64,000 bases of DNA from Mesorhizobium sp. M1D.F.Ca.ET.043.01.1.1 (lineage in GTDB: Bacteria > Pseudomonadota > Alphaproteobacteria > Rhizobiales > Rhizobiaceae): the NCBI RefSeq assembly GCF_003952385.1, contig NZ_CP034444.1:6399001-6463000 (forward strand). The letters are read 5' to 3'. Shown here piece after piece: positions 48,040-57,047 of the stretch. Under the pieces are notes generated by a model. The model worked only from the letters and a program-made list of their open reading frames with translations, ran no database searches and had not been told where the DNA came from. Numbering within the stretch: the first letter of the stretch is position 1; each line of letters opens with the position of its first letter. A program made the position numbers and the translations under genes.

Positions 48040-48471
48040 TTAGGGATGCGGTTCAAACTCGTCCTTTTCGCCGCCGAAGCCGTGCATATAGAGCGCCCAT
48101 TGCAGGCCGATGACGGCGCCCTTGACCGGCTGCAGCAGCGCGATGGCCAGACCGAAGGTCAGCGGCACCCAGATCAGCGCGTGCTGCCACAGCGTGAGCG
48201 TCGAGGTCGCCTCCACGGTCATGAAGGCGCCAACCACGATGTGGCCGACGATGACGATCACCAGATAGGCAGGAAGGTCGTCCGCGCGGTGGTGATGCAG
48301 TTCCTCGCCGCAGACGCTGCATCTTTCGACGGACTTGGTGAAGGCATGGAACAGCTTGCCTTCGCCGCAATGCGGGCAGCGGCCAAGCAGGCCGCGCTTG
48401 ATCGCCGTCCACACCGGACGCGCGACGCGGCCCGAATGATGCTCGCCGCCGAAAAGCTGTTGTTCCATCAT
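48040..48471 (-). CDS. DUF983 family membrane protein
   Basis: The 143-residue protein has an N-terminal zinc-ribbon-like segment (CPHCGEGKLFHAF, CSVCGEEL), a DDLPAYLVI motif and two membrane segments, the DUF983 architecture. Its function is unknown. The ATG overlaps the rnr stop (ATGA), as is usual in Rhizobiales, where it follows rnr. Confidence 0.93.
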   Translation of the reverse strand: MMEQQLFGGEHHSGRVARPVWTAIKRGLLGRCPHCGEGKLFHAFTKSVERCSVCGEELHHHRADDLPAYLVIVIVGHIVVGAFMTVEATSTLTLWQHALIWVPLTFGLAIALLQPVKGAVIGLQWALYMHGFGGEKDEFEPHP

Positions 48472-50774
48472 CTTCTCCTGCCGCGCGGCCCGAAACGCGA
48501 CTGCGATGCGCGGGCGCGGCCCTTGGCCTTGTGGAACGACCGTCGCGAGCCAGGCAGCGGCTTCGGGTCGCTCAGCATCTCGAAACGCATCGCGCCGGCC
48601 ATCGGCGCGACTTCGAGCAGTCGAACCTCGACGCGGTCGGCAAGCTGATAGCCTTTGCCGGTGCGTTCTCCAAACAGCGATCGAGCGGTTTCGTCGTAGA
48701 TATAGTAGTCGCCGTTCAAGCTTGACACCGGAATGAAACCATCGGCGCCGTACTGCGGCAATTGGACAAAGAGTCCCGCCTTGGTGACGCCGGAGATGCG
48801 GGCGTCGAAAGTGTCGTTGATGCGCTCCGCAAGGTAAGCGGCGATCAGCCGGTCGACGGTGTCGCGTTCGGCGGCCATGGCCCGGCGCTCGGTGGCCGAG
48901 ATCAGCGCGCCGACCTCTTCCAGCCGATCCGCCTCCTGCTGCGTCAGGCCGCCGGCGCCGAGACCCAGCGCGGCAATCAGTCCGCGATGCACGATGAGAT
49001 CCGCATAGCGCCGAATCGGCGAGGTGAAATGCGCATAGCGTCTCAGGTTGAGACCGAAATGGCCGATGTTCTTCGGCGAATATTCGGCCTGGCTCTGCGA
49101 GCGCAGCACCACCTCATTGACCAGCGCCTCGTTGTCGGCGCCGCGCACCCGCTCCAGAATGCCGTTGAACTGTCCGGGCCGCATCTGCGCGCCGCGCGCC
49201 AGCGACAGGCCCAGCGTGTGCAGGAATTCGCGCAGCGATTCCTGCTTGGCGAGCGAAGGCGCGTCATGGATGCGGTAGACCAGCGGCTCCTTCTTGCCTT
49301 CAAGCGTCTCCGCAGCCGCGACATTGGCCTGGATCATGAACTCCTCGATCAGCTTATGAGCGTCGAGGCGCTCCGGCACGACGACCCGGTCGACGGTGCC
49401 GTCGGGCTTGAGCAGGATCTTGCGTTCCGGCAGCTCCAGTTCGAGCGGCTGGCGGCTGTCACGGCCGCGCTTGAGCACCGCATAGGCGTCCCACAGCGGC
49501 TTGAGAACTGTATCGAGGATCGGCCCCGTCTTGTCGTCGGGCGCGCCGTCGATCGCGGCCTGCGCCTGCGGATAGGCGAGCTTGGCCGCCGACTTCATCA
49601 TGACGCGGTGGAAGGAGTGCCTGAGCTTGCGGCCTTCGGCGGAAAAGGTCATGCGGACGGCGATGGCCGGACGGTCCTCGCCTTCGCGCAGCGAGCAGAG
49701 ATCGTTGGAGATGCGCTCGGGCAGCATCGGCACGACGCGATCCGGGAAATAGACCGAGTTGCCGCGCTTCAGCGCCTCGCGGTCGAGCGGCGTGCCGTAG
49801 CGGATATAGGCCGCGACGTCGGCGATCGCCACCGTGGCGATGACGCCGCCGGGGTTCTTCTCGTCCGTATCCGGCGTGGCGAAAACCGCGTCGTCATGGT
49901 CCTTGGCGTCGGCCGGATCGATGGTGACCAGCGGCAGGTCGCGCCAGTCCTCGCGGCCGGCAAGAGCCGCTGGCTTCATGGCGTCGGCCTCGGCAATCAC
50001 GTCGGCTGGAAAAATGTGCGGGATGTCGTGGGCGTGGATGGCGATCATCGAGACCGCCTTCTCGCTGGTCAGCGAGCCCAGCACCGCCAGCACCTTGGCG
50101 CGCGGCAGCCCGTACCGGGATGCCCGCGCGGGCTCGACCTCGACCAGGTCGCCGTTCCTGGCCCCGTTCTGGAATTCCTTGTCGACGATGAGTTCCGGCT
50201 GACGCCGCTCCACCGGCTCGATGCGGAAAGTCCCGTCCTTCAGCACGCGGAAGACGCCGAGGACAGCTTCGCTTCGCTTCTCGAAGACCTTCATCACCCG
50301 CCCGGTGTAGGCAGGACCCGATGGATCGTCGGTCGGGAAGGTCTTTGCAAGCACGCGGTCGCCGATGCCGGGAACAGGGCCGGTGGCGGCGCGCGACATG
50401 CGGATGGCGATGAGGGGCGGCGAGCCAGGGCCGGTGTATTCGCTCGGATTGGCCAGCAGCACGCCGTCGGCGTCACGGCCGACAATGTCGAGCACGGCGA
50501 CGTGGGGCAGGGCGCCCGCCCGGGTGAGGCGCTTGCGCTCCCTTGTCAGCAGCCCTTCGTCCTGCAAGTCGCGCAGCAGGTCCTTCAGCCAGATGCGGTC
50601 CTCGCCGCGCAGCGCGAAGGCCTTGGCGATCTCGCGTTTTCCGGAGCGATCGGGGTTCTCGGCGATGTAGCGCAGGATTTCGTCGCGTGAGGGCCGGTAG
50701 TCGTCCTTGACCTTGGCCCGGGTGTCGGCGCTACGCGGATCGCCGTGGCTTCTTCCGGAGATCCTGCGCGCCAC
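48468..50774 (-). CDS. rnr: Ribonuclease R
   Basis: RNase R is a processive 3'-5' exoribonuclease. The 768-residue protein has an N-terminal winged-helix region, cold-shock-like domains, the RNB catalytic domain (DHDDAVFATPD with the active-site Asp residues, SVYFPDRVVPMLPE, FTSPIRRYADLIVHRG) and a C-terminal S1 domain (FDARISGVTKAGLFVQL). The tail is basic (GRARASQSRFGPRGRRR). It lies six bases after topA and is translationally coupled to DUF983. Confidence 0.96.
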   Translation of the reverse strand: MARRISGRSHGDPRSADTRAKVKDDYRPSRDEILRYIAENPDRSGKREIAKAFALRGEDRIWLKDLLRDLQDEGLLTRERKRLTRAGALPHVAVLDIVGRDADGVLLANPSEYTGPGSPPLIAIRMSRAATGPVPGIGDRVLAKTFPTDDPSGPAYTGRVMKVFEKRSEAVLGVFRVLKDGTFRIEPVERRQPELIVDKEFQNGARNGDLVEVEPARASRYGLPRAKVLAVLGSLTSEKAVSMIAIHAHDIPHIFPADVIAEADAMKPAALAGREDWRDLPLVTIDPADAKDHDDAVFATPDTDEKNPGGVIATVAIADVAAYIRYGTPLDREALKRGNSVYFPDRVVPMLPERISNDLCSLREGEDRPAIAVRMTFSAEGRKLRHSFHRVMMKSAAKLAYPQAQAAIDGAPDDKTGPILDTVLKPLWDAYAVLKRGRDSRQPLELELPERKILLKPDGTVDRVVVPERLDAHKLIEEFMIQANVAAAETLEGKKEPLVYRIHDAPSLAKQESLREFLHTLGLSLARGAQMRPGQFNGILERVRGADNEALVNEVVLRSQSQAEYSPKNIGHFGLNLRRYAHFTSPIRRYADLIVHRGLIAALGLGAGGLTQQEADRLEEVGALISATERRAMAAERDTVDRLIAAYLAERINDTFDARISGVTKAGLFVQLPQYGADGFIPVSSLNGDYYIYDETARSLFGERTGKGYQLADRVEVRLLEVAPMAGAMRFEMLSDPKPLPGSRRSFHKAKGRARASQSRFGPRGRRR

Positions 50775-50780
50775 GTCCTG

Positions 50781-53348
50781 CTATCCTTTCTTAGCCGCCC
50801 GGCGGAACGGCTTCTTGCCGCCTCCGCCCTTGGCTTCCTTTTCGGCGATCAAGGCGAGCGCCTCTTCAAGCGTCACCGATTGCGGATCCTTGCCCTTCGG
50901 CAGCGTCGCATTGACCTTGCCGTAATTGACATAGGGGCCGTAGCGGCCGTCGCGCACGACGATCTTGCCGCCGCCGTCGGGGTGGTCGCCCAGTTCTTTC
51001 AGCGCCGCGGGCGTGGCGCCATTGCGGCCGCCCTTGCCCTTCTGCTGCTTCTCGGCGATCACCGAGACGGCGCGGTTGAGCCCGATCGAGAACACATCCT
51101 CGATGCTTTCCAGATTGGCGTAGGTGCCGTCGTGCAGCACGAAGGGCCCGTAGCGGCCAAGGCCGGCCGAGATCATCTTGCCGGTCTCCGGATGCTTGCC
51201 GACATCGCGCGGCAACGCCAGCAGGGCCAGCGCCTTTTCATGGTCGATGGACTCGGCTGTCCAGCCCTTGGGCAGGCTCGAGCGCTTGGCTTCCTTGCCT
51301 TCGCCGCGCTGGATATAGGGGCCGAAACGGCCGCTGCGCAGCGTGATTTCTTCCGCCGTGTACGGATCCTTGCCGAGCAGCCTGACGCCGTCCTCGCCGT
51401 TGCCGTTCTCGCCATTGGGGTTGGCGGCGTCGCCGAGCTGGCGCGTATAGGAGCATTCCGGATAGTTCGAACAGCCGACGAAGGCGCCGAACTTGCCGAG
51501 CTTCAGCGAAAGATTCCCGGTGCCGCATTTCGGGCAGATGCGCGGGTTCGAACCGTCTTCCCGCGCGGGGAACACCAGCGGTGCCAGTTCGTCGTTCAGC
51601 GCGTCGAGCACATCGGAAACGCGCAGTTCCTTGATGTCGTCGACGGCGCCGGAAAAATCCTTCCAGAAGTCGCGCAGCACGTCCTTCCACGCAAGCTTGC
51701 CGTCGGAGATCTCGTCGAGCTTTTCCTCCAGCGAAGCGGTGAAGTCATATTCGACATAGCGCTCGAAGAAGCTTTCGAGAAAAGCCGAGAGCAGCCGTCC
51801 CTTGGCCTGCGGCACCAGCTTGCGCCGGTCGATGGTAACGTAGTCGCGGTCCTCGAGCGTCTTCAGGATCGCGGTGTAGGTCGACGGCCGGCCGATGCCC
51901 AGCTCTTCCAGCTTCTTGATCAGCGACGCCTCGGAGTAGCGCGGCGGCGGCTCGGTGGTGTGCTGGGTGGCGTTGATCGCCTGGCGGGCAAGCTGCTCGC
52001 CCGAGCGGATCTCGGGCAGGCGGCGGCTTTCCTCGTCCTCCGCGTCCTCGTCCTTCTGGTCGGTATAGGCGGCGATGAAGCCGTCGAAGCGGACGACCGA
52101 TCCGACAGCGCGCAGCTCGGCGTTGCGGGCGCCGTTGACCGCCTCGATCTCGACCGTGGTGCGCTCGATCTCGGCCGGCTGCATCTGGCTGGCGATGGCG
52201 CGCTTCCAGATCAGTTCGTAGAGGCGGGCCTGGTCCGCGTCGAGATATTGCCGAACGGAAGCCGGCGTGCGCCTGAAATCGGTCGGGCGGATCGCCTCAT
52301 GCGCTTCCTGGGCGTTCTTGGCCTTGGTGGTGTAGAAACGCGGCTTTTCCGGCAGGTACTTCGCGCCGAACTCGCTGACGATGGCGTTGCGGGCGGCCTC
52401 GATCGCCTCAGGCGCCATCTGCACGCCGTCGGTTCGCATATAGGTGATGAGACCGGCGGTCTCGCCGCCGATATCCATGCCTTCGTAGAGTTTTTGCGCC
52501 ACTTGCATGGTGCGCGTGGCCGAGAAGCCGAGCCCGGAGGAGGCGGCCTGCTGCAGGGTCGAGGTGGTGAAGGGCGGGCCGGGATTGCGCTTGGTGGGCT
52601 TGGCTTCGACCGACAAAGCCTTGAAGGTCGCCCCTTCAAGCATCGCCTTGATGTCGTCGGCCTGCGCCTGGTTGGCGATATCGAGCTTCTGCAGCTTCTT
52701 GCCGGCATAGGCGGTCAGTCGCGCCTCGAAATTGTCGTTGCGCGGCGTGTTGAGGATGGCGGCGATCTGCCAGTATTCCTCGCGGATGAAGCGCTCGATC
52801 TCGGATTCGCGGTCGCAGACGAGGCGCAGCGCCACCGACTGCACACGCCCCGCGGACCGGGCGCCCGGCAGCTTGCGCCACAGCACCGGCGAGAGCGTGA
52901 AGCCGACAAGATAATCGAGCGCGCGACGGGCGAGATAGGCATCGACCAGCGGCGCATCGATCTGGCGCGGATTGGCCATGGCCTCCAGCACGGAAGCCTT
53001 GGTGATGGCGTTGAAGACGACGCGGCTGACCGGCTTGTCCTTCAGCGCGCGCTTCTGCCTCAGCACTTCCAGCACATGCCAGGAAATCGCCTCGCCCTCG
53101 CGATCCGGGTCGGTGGCGAGGATCAGCCCGTCGGCGTCCTTGACCGCCTTGGCGATGTCGGCGAGGCGCTTGCCTGAAGCGGTGTCGACCGACCACGACA
53201 TGGCAAAGTCCTCGTCGGGGCGCACCGAGCCGTCCTTGGCCGGCAGATCGCGGACATGGCCGAACGAGGCAAGGACCTTATAGTTCTTGCCCAGATATTT
53301 GTTGATTGTCTTCGCCTTGGCCGGCGATTCGACGACGACGACGTCCAT
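50781..53348 (-). CDS. topA: DNA topoisomerase I
   Basis: TopA relaxes negative supercoils by transient single-strand cleavage. From M at 53348 the protein has 855 residues: Toprim domain (VVVVESPAKAKTINKYLG), the active-site Tyr near residue 302 in GLITYMRTDG, a zinc-ribbon (CPKCGTGNLSLKLG, CSNYPEC) and several FGPYI/RYGPYV repeats with a basic end (FRRAAKKG). The start is chosen by family homology; 20 extra codons upstream lack the pattern. It heads a topA-rnr-DUF983 unit. Confidence 0.97.
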   Translation of the reverse strand: MDVVVVESPAKAKTINKYLGKNYKVLASFGHVRDLPAKDGSVRPDEDFAMSWSVDTASGKRLADIAKAVKDADGLILATDPDREGEAISWHVLEVLRQKRALKDKPVSRVVFNAITKASVLEAMANPRQIDAPLVDAYLARRALDYLVGFTLSPVLWRKLPGARSAGRVQSVALRLVCDRESEIERFIREEYWQIAAILNTPRNDNFEARLTAYAGKKLQKLDIANQAQADDIKAMLEGATFKALSVEAKPTKRNPGPPFTTSTLQQAASSGLGFSATRTMQVAQKLYEGMDIGGETAGLITYMRTDGVQMAPEAIEAARNAIVSEFGAKYLPEKPRFYTTKAKNAQEAHEAIRPTDFRRTPASVRQYLDADQARLYELIWKRAIASQMQPAEIERTTVEIEAVNGARNAELRAVGSVVRFDGFIAAYTDQKDEDAEDEESRRLPEIRSGEQLARQAINATQHTTEPPPRYSEASLIKKLEELGIGRPSTYTAILKTLEDRDYVTIDRRKLVPQAKGRLLSAFLESFFERYVEYDFTASLEEKLDEISDGKLAWKDVLRDFWKDFSGAVDDIKELRVSDVLDALNDELAPLVFPAREDGSNPRICPKCGTGNLSLKLGKFGAFVGCSNYPECSYTRQLGDAANPNGENGNGEDGVRLLGKDPYTAEEITLRSGRFGPYIQRGEGKEAKRSSLPKGWTAESIDHEKALALLALPRDVGKHPETGKMISAGLGRYGPFVLHDGTYANLESIEDVFSIGLNRAVSVIAEKQQKGKGGRNGATPAALKELGDHPDGGGKIVVRDGRYGPYVNYGKVNATLPKGKDPQSVTLEEALALIAEKEAKGGGGKKPFRRAAKKG

Positions 53349-53485
53349 GAGGTCTCTTATCAGCTGTGAGGCGGCGGAAGAACTCCGCGGCGCACGACGA
53401 AATCCCACTCTTTTCGTCGCTCACATGGCCGTGCTTTTGCGATCGGTCAAGGGGAAGGAGCCAATTTGCCGGCGCGCCGCCAGCG

Positions 53486-53504
53486 ATACACTCTTAGAGT
53501 GTAT
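53486..53504. promoter_or_regulatory. Perfect palindrome ATACACTC-TTA-GAGTGTAT upstream of topA
   Basis: A perfect eight-base inverted repeat with three-base spacer lies about 140 bases before the topA start and after the 53.6 kb gene. It looks like a protein operator or a small hairpin; no regulator is suggested by the neighbours. The rest of the 284-base gap shows no gene. Confidence 0.35.
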
Positions 53505-53632
53505 GGCGAGGATCACTTTTTTGGGGACGTGCCGGTTCGTGTCCCGGACCACGAATTGTCCGGCCGGAGACGAAAGCTACAGGGCTGGCCGCCGCCGGAT
53601 GAAATGGGCAGCCAGCCGATACTCCACAAGAC

Positions 53633-54010
53633 TCAATCGGCCTTGGCCACGTGCCAGACGCCCGCGACGCCTTCGCCGGCCATGTCGCCGGCCTTCTTGT
53701 CCTTGACGAAGGTGTAGACCGGCTTGCCGTCATAGGCCCACATATGAGTGCCGTCGGTGCGTTTGACGACAGACCATTCGCCTTCCGCCTTCGCGCTCGC
53801 CTTGGCTTTCAGCGGCGGCCAGTTGGCGGCGCATTTGTCGTAGCAATTGGACTTGCCCTTCTCGTCCTTGTCATAGGTGTAGAGCGTCATGCCCGTGGCA
53901 TCGGTGTAGATCTTCTTGCCGCCGACTTCGGCCTCCTTCCACGCCTCGGCGGCATGGCACGCGACAGTGCCGAGCAAAAGTGCCGCCAATCCTGTTACAA
54001 TCGACTTCAT
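53633..54010 (-). CDS. Secreted repeat protein of unknown function (PF03640-like)
   Basis: The 125-residue protein has a signal peptide (MKSIVTGLAALLLGTVACHA) and two copies of a short repeat (GMTLYTYDKDEKGKSNCYDKC, and GKPVYTFVKDKKAGD) typical of the COG4315/PF03640 family. It is probably periplasmic or a lipoprotein, with two paired cysteines. The function is unknown, though the family often occurs beside redox genes; ccdA is adjacent but divergent. Confidence 0.88.
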   Translation of the reverse strand: MKSIVTGLAALLLGTVACHAAEAWKEAEVGGKKIYTDATGMTLYTYDKDEKGKSNCYDKCAANWPPLKAKASAKAEGEWSVVKRTDGTHMWAYDGKPVYTFVKDKKAGDMAGEGVAGVWHVAKAD

Positions 54011-54195
54011 GACAACCTCCCTGACGTTTGAAAAAAACGAAGTGTGCGGAGCTCACGGCTCGTTCTGGTCAACGCATTCGAGGCGCCGTTTCTTCCAATT
54101 CATTGATATAGAGCGGCGACTTGCCACGCATTGGTGATTGGCGAAGACCCTCCGGCATCGCTATATCGGCGCCAGCACAACCGGGGCTTCATGAA

Positions 54196-54942
54196 ATGGC
54201 ATTGGACATCGGCTATGTGAGCGCGGTCGGGGCGGGGGCAATCTCGTTCCTGTCGCCTTGCGTGCTGCCGCTGGTGCCGCCTTATCTCTGCTACATGGCC
54301 GGCGTCTCGGTCGATGACTTCCGCGGCAATCAGGGCGTGGCGGCGCGCGAAGGCGCGCGCGGCGCGCTGCTTTATGCCTCGCTGGCCTTCGTGCTCGGCT
54401 TCTCCACCGTCTTCGTCGCGCTCGGCGCCAGCGCCTCGACCATCGGCCACCTGCTGCGCGTCTGGCAGGAACAACTGGCGATGGTGGCGGGCGCGCTGAT
54501 CATCATCATGGGCCTGAACTTCCTCGGCATCCTGCGCATCCCGCTTCTGTCGCGCGAGGCGCGCTTCCAGTCGCAGGGCAAGCCCGCCAGCATGGTTGCC
54601 GCCTATGTCATGGGGCTCGCCTTCGCCTTCGGCTGGACGCCCTGCATCGGCCCGGTACTGGGACCGATCCTGACGCTTGCCGGCGGCCGCGAGACGGTGG
54701 GCGAGGGAGCGCTGCTGCTCGCCGCCTACTCGCTCGGCCTCGGCATTCCCTTCCTGGTCGCGGCGCTGTTTTCCGGCGCCTTCATGCGCTTCCTCGGCAA
54801 ATTCCGCGTCCATCTCGGCCGGGTCGAGAAGGCGATCGGCGCGCTGCTGGTCGTGGCCGGCGTGTTCTTCCTCACGGGCGGCGTGCAGAGCGCCTCCTAT
54901 TGGCTGCTGGAGAACTTTCCGGTGCTGGGACAATTGGGGTAA
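54196..54942 (+). CDS. ccdA: Cytochrome c biogenesis protein CcdA
   Basis: CcdA carries reducing power from cytoplasmic thioredoxin across the membrane. The 248-residue protein has six membrane segments and the two redox-active cysteines in SPCVLPLVPPYLCYM and WTPCIGPVLGPI. ATG 54196 is preferred to an earlier in-frame start that adds 25 polar residues. No thioredoxin-like partner gene is seen next to it. Confidence 0.93.
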   Translation: MALDIGYVSAVGAGAISFLSPCVLPLVPPYLCYMAGVSVDDFRGNQGVAAREGARGALLYASLAFVLGFSTVFVALGASASTIGHLLRVWQEQLAMVAGALIIIMGLNFLGILRIPLLSREARFQSQGKPASMVAAYVMGLAFAFGWTPCIGPVLGPILTLAGGRETVGEGALLLAAYSLGLGIPFLVAALFSGAFMRFLGKFRVHLGRVEKAIGALLVVAGVFFLTGGVQSASYWLLENFPVLGQLG

Positions 54943-54950
54943 TGTTCCAG

Positions 54951-55010
54951 CTATGGGCAAAGGATCGAACTATGGACCCGCTGACTAAGAGTCAGCGCTT
55001 CTACCGTCTC
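54951..55010 (-). pseudogene. Degenerate tRNA-Lys(CUU)-like sequence
   Basis: On the minus strand the D-loop GGTA (55005-55002), an anticodon arm with stem GCTGA/TCAGC and loop CTCTTAG (anticodon CTT, Lys, 54989-54987), GGGTC variable loop and a T arm CATAG-TTCGATC-CTTTG (one mismatch) resemble bacterial tRNA-Lys over about 45 bases. The 3' seven bases CCCATAG have no complementary 5' strand, so the acceptor and D stems cannot form. A functional tRNA is unlikely; it looks like a decayed copy or remnant. Confidence 0.45.
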
Positions 55011-55092
55011 ACCGGAATTTAACCGCATTGGTGCAGCATCACGCGGCTGCTAGCATGCTTTTGATTCAGCTCTTTCATATGGTTGCCCATCC

Positions 55093-56460
55093 ATGAGCCA
55101 GAGATCCTGCCTGTCCGTCATCCTCGCCGCCGGCGAAGGCACGCGCATGAAAAGCGCGATGCCGAAGGTGCTGCATGCCATTGCCGGCCTGCCGATGGTC
55201 GCACATGTGGTGAAGGCGGCAGAGGCAGCCGGCGCGACGGGTCTGGCGCTGGTGATCGGTCATGGCGCCGAGGAAATGAGGAAGGCGGCGCAGAAATTCG
55301 CGCCGAAGGCGGAGACGTTCGTGCAGGAGAAACGGCTTGGCACCGCGCATGCGGTGCTTGTCGCGCGCGAAGCGATATCAAAGGGTTATGACGATATTCT
55401 CGTCATGTTCGGCGACACGCCGCTGATCGACGCCGGTGCATTGGCCGCCGCGCGGCAGAAATTGGCGCATGGTGCCGCCGTCGCGGTCATCGGCTTCCGT
55501 CCGCCCAATCCGACCGGCTATGGGCGGCTGATCGAGAAGGACGGCCGGCTCGTCGCCATCCGCGAAGAAAAAGACTGCTCTGAAGAGGAAAAGAAGATCG
55601 GCTTCTGCAATGCCGGCATGATGGCGGTGGCCGGCAAGCATGCGCTTCGATTGCTCGACAAGGTCGGCAACAGCAATGCCAAGGGCGAGTTCTACCTCAC
55701 CGACATCGTCGAGATCGCGGGTGCGGAGGGCCTCGATGTGGTGGCTACGGAGGCGAGCTTCGAGAGCGCGCTCGGCATCAACAACCGGGCAGAGCTCGCC
55801 GAGGCGGAGGCCATCTGGCAGGCGCGCCGGCGGCGCGAGGCGATGCTTTCCGGCGTGACGTTGATTGCGCCGGAAACGGTCTATTTCTCGCACGACACCG
55901 AGATCGGCGCCGACACGATCGTCGAGCCGAATGTCTGGTTCGGTCCGGGCGTCAGGGTCGCCTCGGCCGCCAGGATCCATGCCTTCAGCCATATCGAGGG
56001 CGCGACGATCGCCTCCAACTGCGATGTCGGGCCGTTCGCGCGGCTGCGGCCGGGCGCCGACTTGAAGCAGAAGGCCAAGGTCGGCAATTTCTGCGAAGTC
56101 AAGCAGGCGACCATCGAGGAAGGCGCCAAGGTCAACCACCTGACCTATATCGGCGACGCGCGGGTGGGCGCCGCGGCCAATATCGGCGCCGGCACAATCA
56201 CCTGCAACTATGACGGCTATTCGAAATTCTTCACCGACATCGGCGAGGGCGCCTTTGTCGGCTCAAACTCCTCGCTGGTGGCGCCGGTGACGATCGGCAA
56301 GGGCGGCTATATCGCCTCTGGCAGCGTGATTACCGAGAGCGTGCCCGACGATGCGCTGGCCTTCGGCCGCGCCCGCCAAAAGACGCTGCCCGGCAAGGGG
56401 AAGGAATTGCGGGAGCGCTTCGCCTCTGCGGCCGCGGCAAGGAAGAAAGCGGCGGAGTAG
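55093..56460 (+). CDS. glmU: Bifunctional UDP-N-acetylglucosamine pyrophosphorylase / glucosamine-1-phosphate acetyltransferase
   Basis: GlmU acetylates glucosamine-1-phosphate and then uridylylates it to UDP-GlcNAc, a precursor of peptidoglycan and lipid A. The 455-residue protein has the N-terminal pyrophosphorylase ([20 protein letters not shown]) and a C-terminal left-handed beta-helix of hexapeptide repeats ending with the acetyl-transfer region ([17 protein letters not shown]). It precedes glmS in the same direction, and the two share a pathway. Confidence 0.97.
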   Translation: MSQRSCLSVILAAGEGTRMKSAMPKVLHAIAGLPMVAHVVKAAEAAGATGLALVIGHGAEEMRKAAQKFAPKAETFVQEKRLGTAHAVLVAREAISKGYDDILVMFGDTPLIDAGALAAARQKLAHGAAVAVIGFRPPNPTGYGRLIEKDGRLVAIREEKDCSEEEKKIGFCNAGMMAVAGKHALRLLDKVGNSNAKGEFYLTDIVEIAGAEGLDVVATEASFESALGINNRAELAEAEAIWQARRRREAMLSGVTLIAPETVYFSHDTEIGADTIVEPNVWFGPGVRVASAARIHAFSHIEGATIASNCDVGPFARLRPGADLKQKAKVGNFCEVKQATIEEGAKVNHLTYIGDARVGAAANIGAGTITCNYDGYSKFFTDIGEGAFVGSNSSLVAPVTIGKGGYIASGSVITESVPDDALAFGRARQKTLPGKGKELRERFASAAAARKKAAE

Positions 56461-56835
56461 TCAGCCGGCGCTTTCGGCGGCTTTTCCGAAAGCGGCCGTC
56501 ACCTTGATCTTGCCGACGATCGCCTCGTTGAAGGCATGCAGATCCTCTGCCGGTATCCAATATTCGAGATGCGCTTTGCTGCCCGCATGCTCGACCCGGT
56601 AGCTGTTGAGGAAGCTTTTCAGGACGTCAAACCGGGTCACGAAGCCGGAACCGCTCGCCGGCACATTCCAGTCCCGGGCGATCTGTATTGCGTAGGCTTC
56701 GGAGAGGACCGGGTAGAAGATCGGCTGGTCAGGCAAGCGCGGCGGAAACTCCCGCATCCCCGATGCCTCGATCAGCTTCAGCTCTGCAGGCCCTACTGGG
56801 CGCCAAAGGGTTACAACTCGTTCGGTTCTGTTCAT
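56461..56835 (-). CDS. Conserved protein of unknown function
   Basis: The 124-residue cytosolic protein (from MNRTERVVTLWRPVGPAELKLI) contains FPPRLPDQPIFYPVL and AIQIARDWNVPASGSGFVTRF, a pattern I recall from a widespread small-protein family, sometimes labelled ADP-ribosylation/crystallin J1, without confirmed function. The stop is directly next to the glmU stop, so the two are convergent. The frame extends 20 codons upstream of the chosen start without good evidence. Confidence 0.75.
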   Translation of the reverse strand: MNRTERVVTLWRPVGPAELKLIEASGMREFPPRLPDQPIFYPVLSEAYAIQIARDWNVPASGSGFVTRFDVLKSFLNSYRVEHAGSKAHLEYWIPAEDLHAFNEAIVGKIKVTAAFGKAAESAG

Positions 56836-57047
56836 GGCGCGCATCCTAACTTGAACCTTTGCAGACCAACAACGAACGATTGAAAAACCGAGCAATTGCA
56901 GTAACCGGATTGCAAGCGCGGCCTGTCATGGTGCATCGGTGCAAAAAACCGTTCCGGGTGACACGGAACGAAACGCAAAGTGACTTTCGCGCAAGGCCGG
57001 CAATCCTTAGATAACGCCGGGTTTCTGCAAGGAATCGGGGGCAGCGC

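Noticed and set aside
48762..53177. Long plus-strand frames (642 and 810 residues) opposite rnr and topA.
   Set aside because: Composition is typical of antisense shadows and no domain is seen, while rnr and topA motifs are clear on the minus strand.
53466..53717. Plus-strand 83-residue frame (RYTLRVYGEDHFFG) before ccdA.
   Set aside because: No ribosome site and no family; it runs antisense into the 53.6 kb gene and its codons reflect that gene's shadow.
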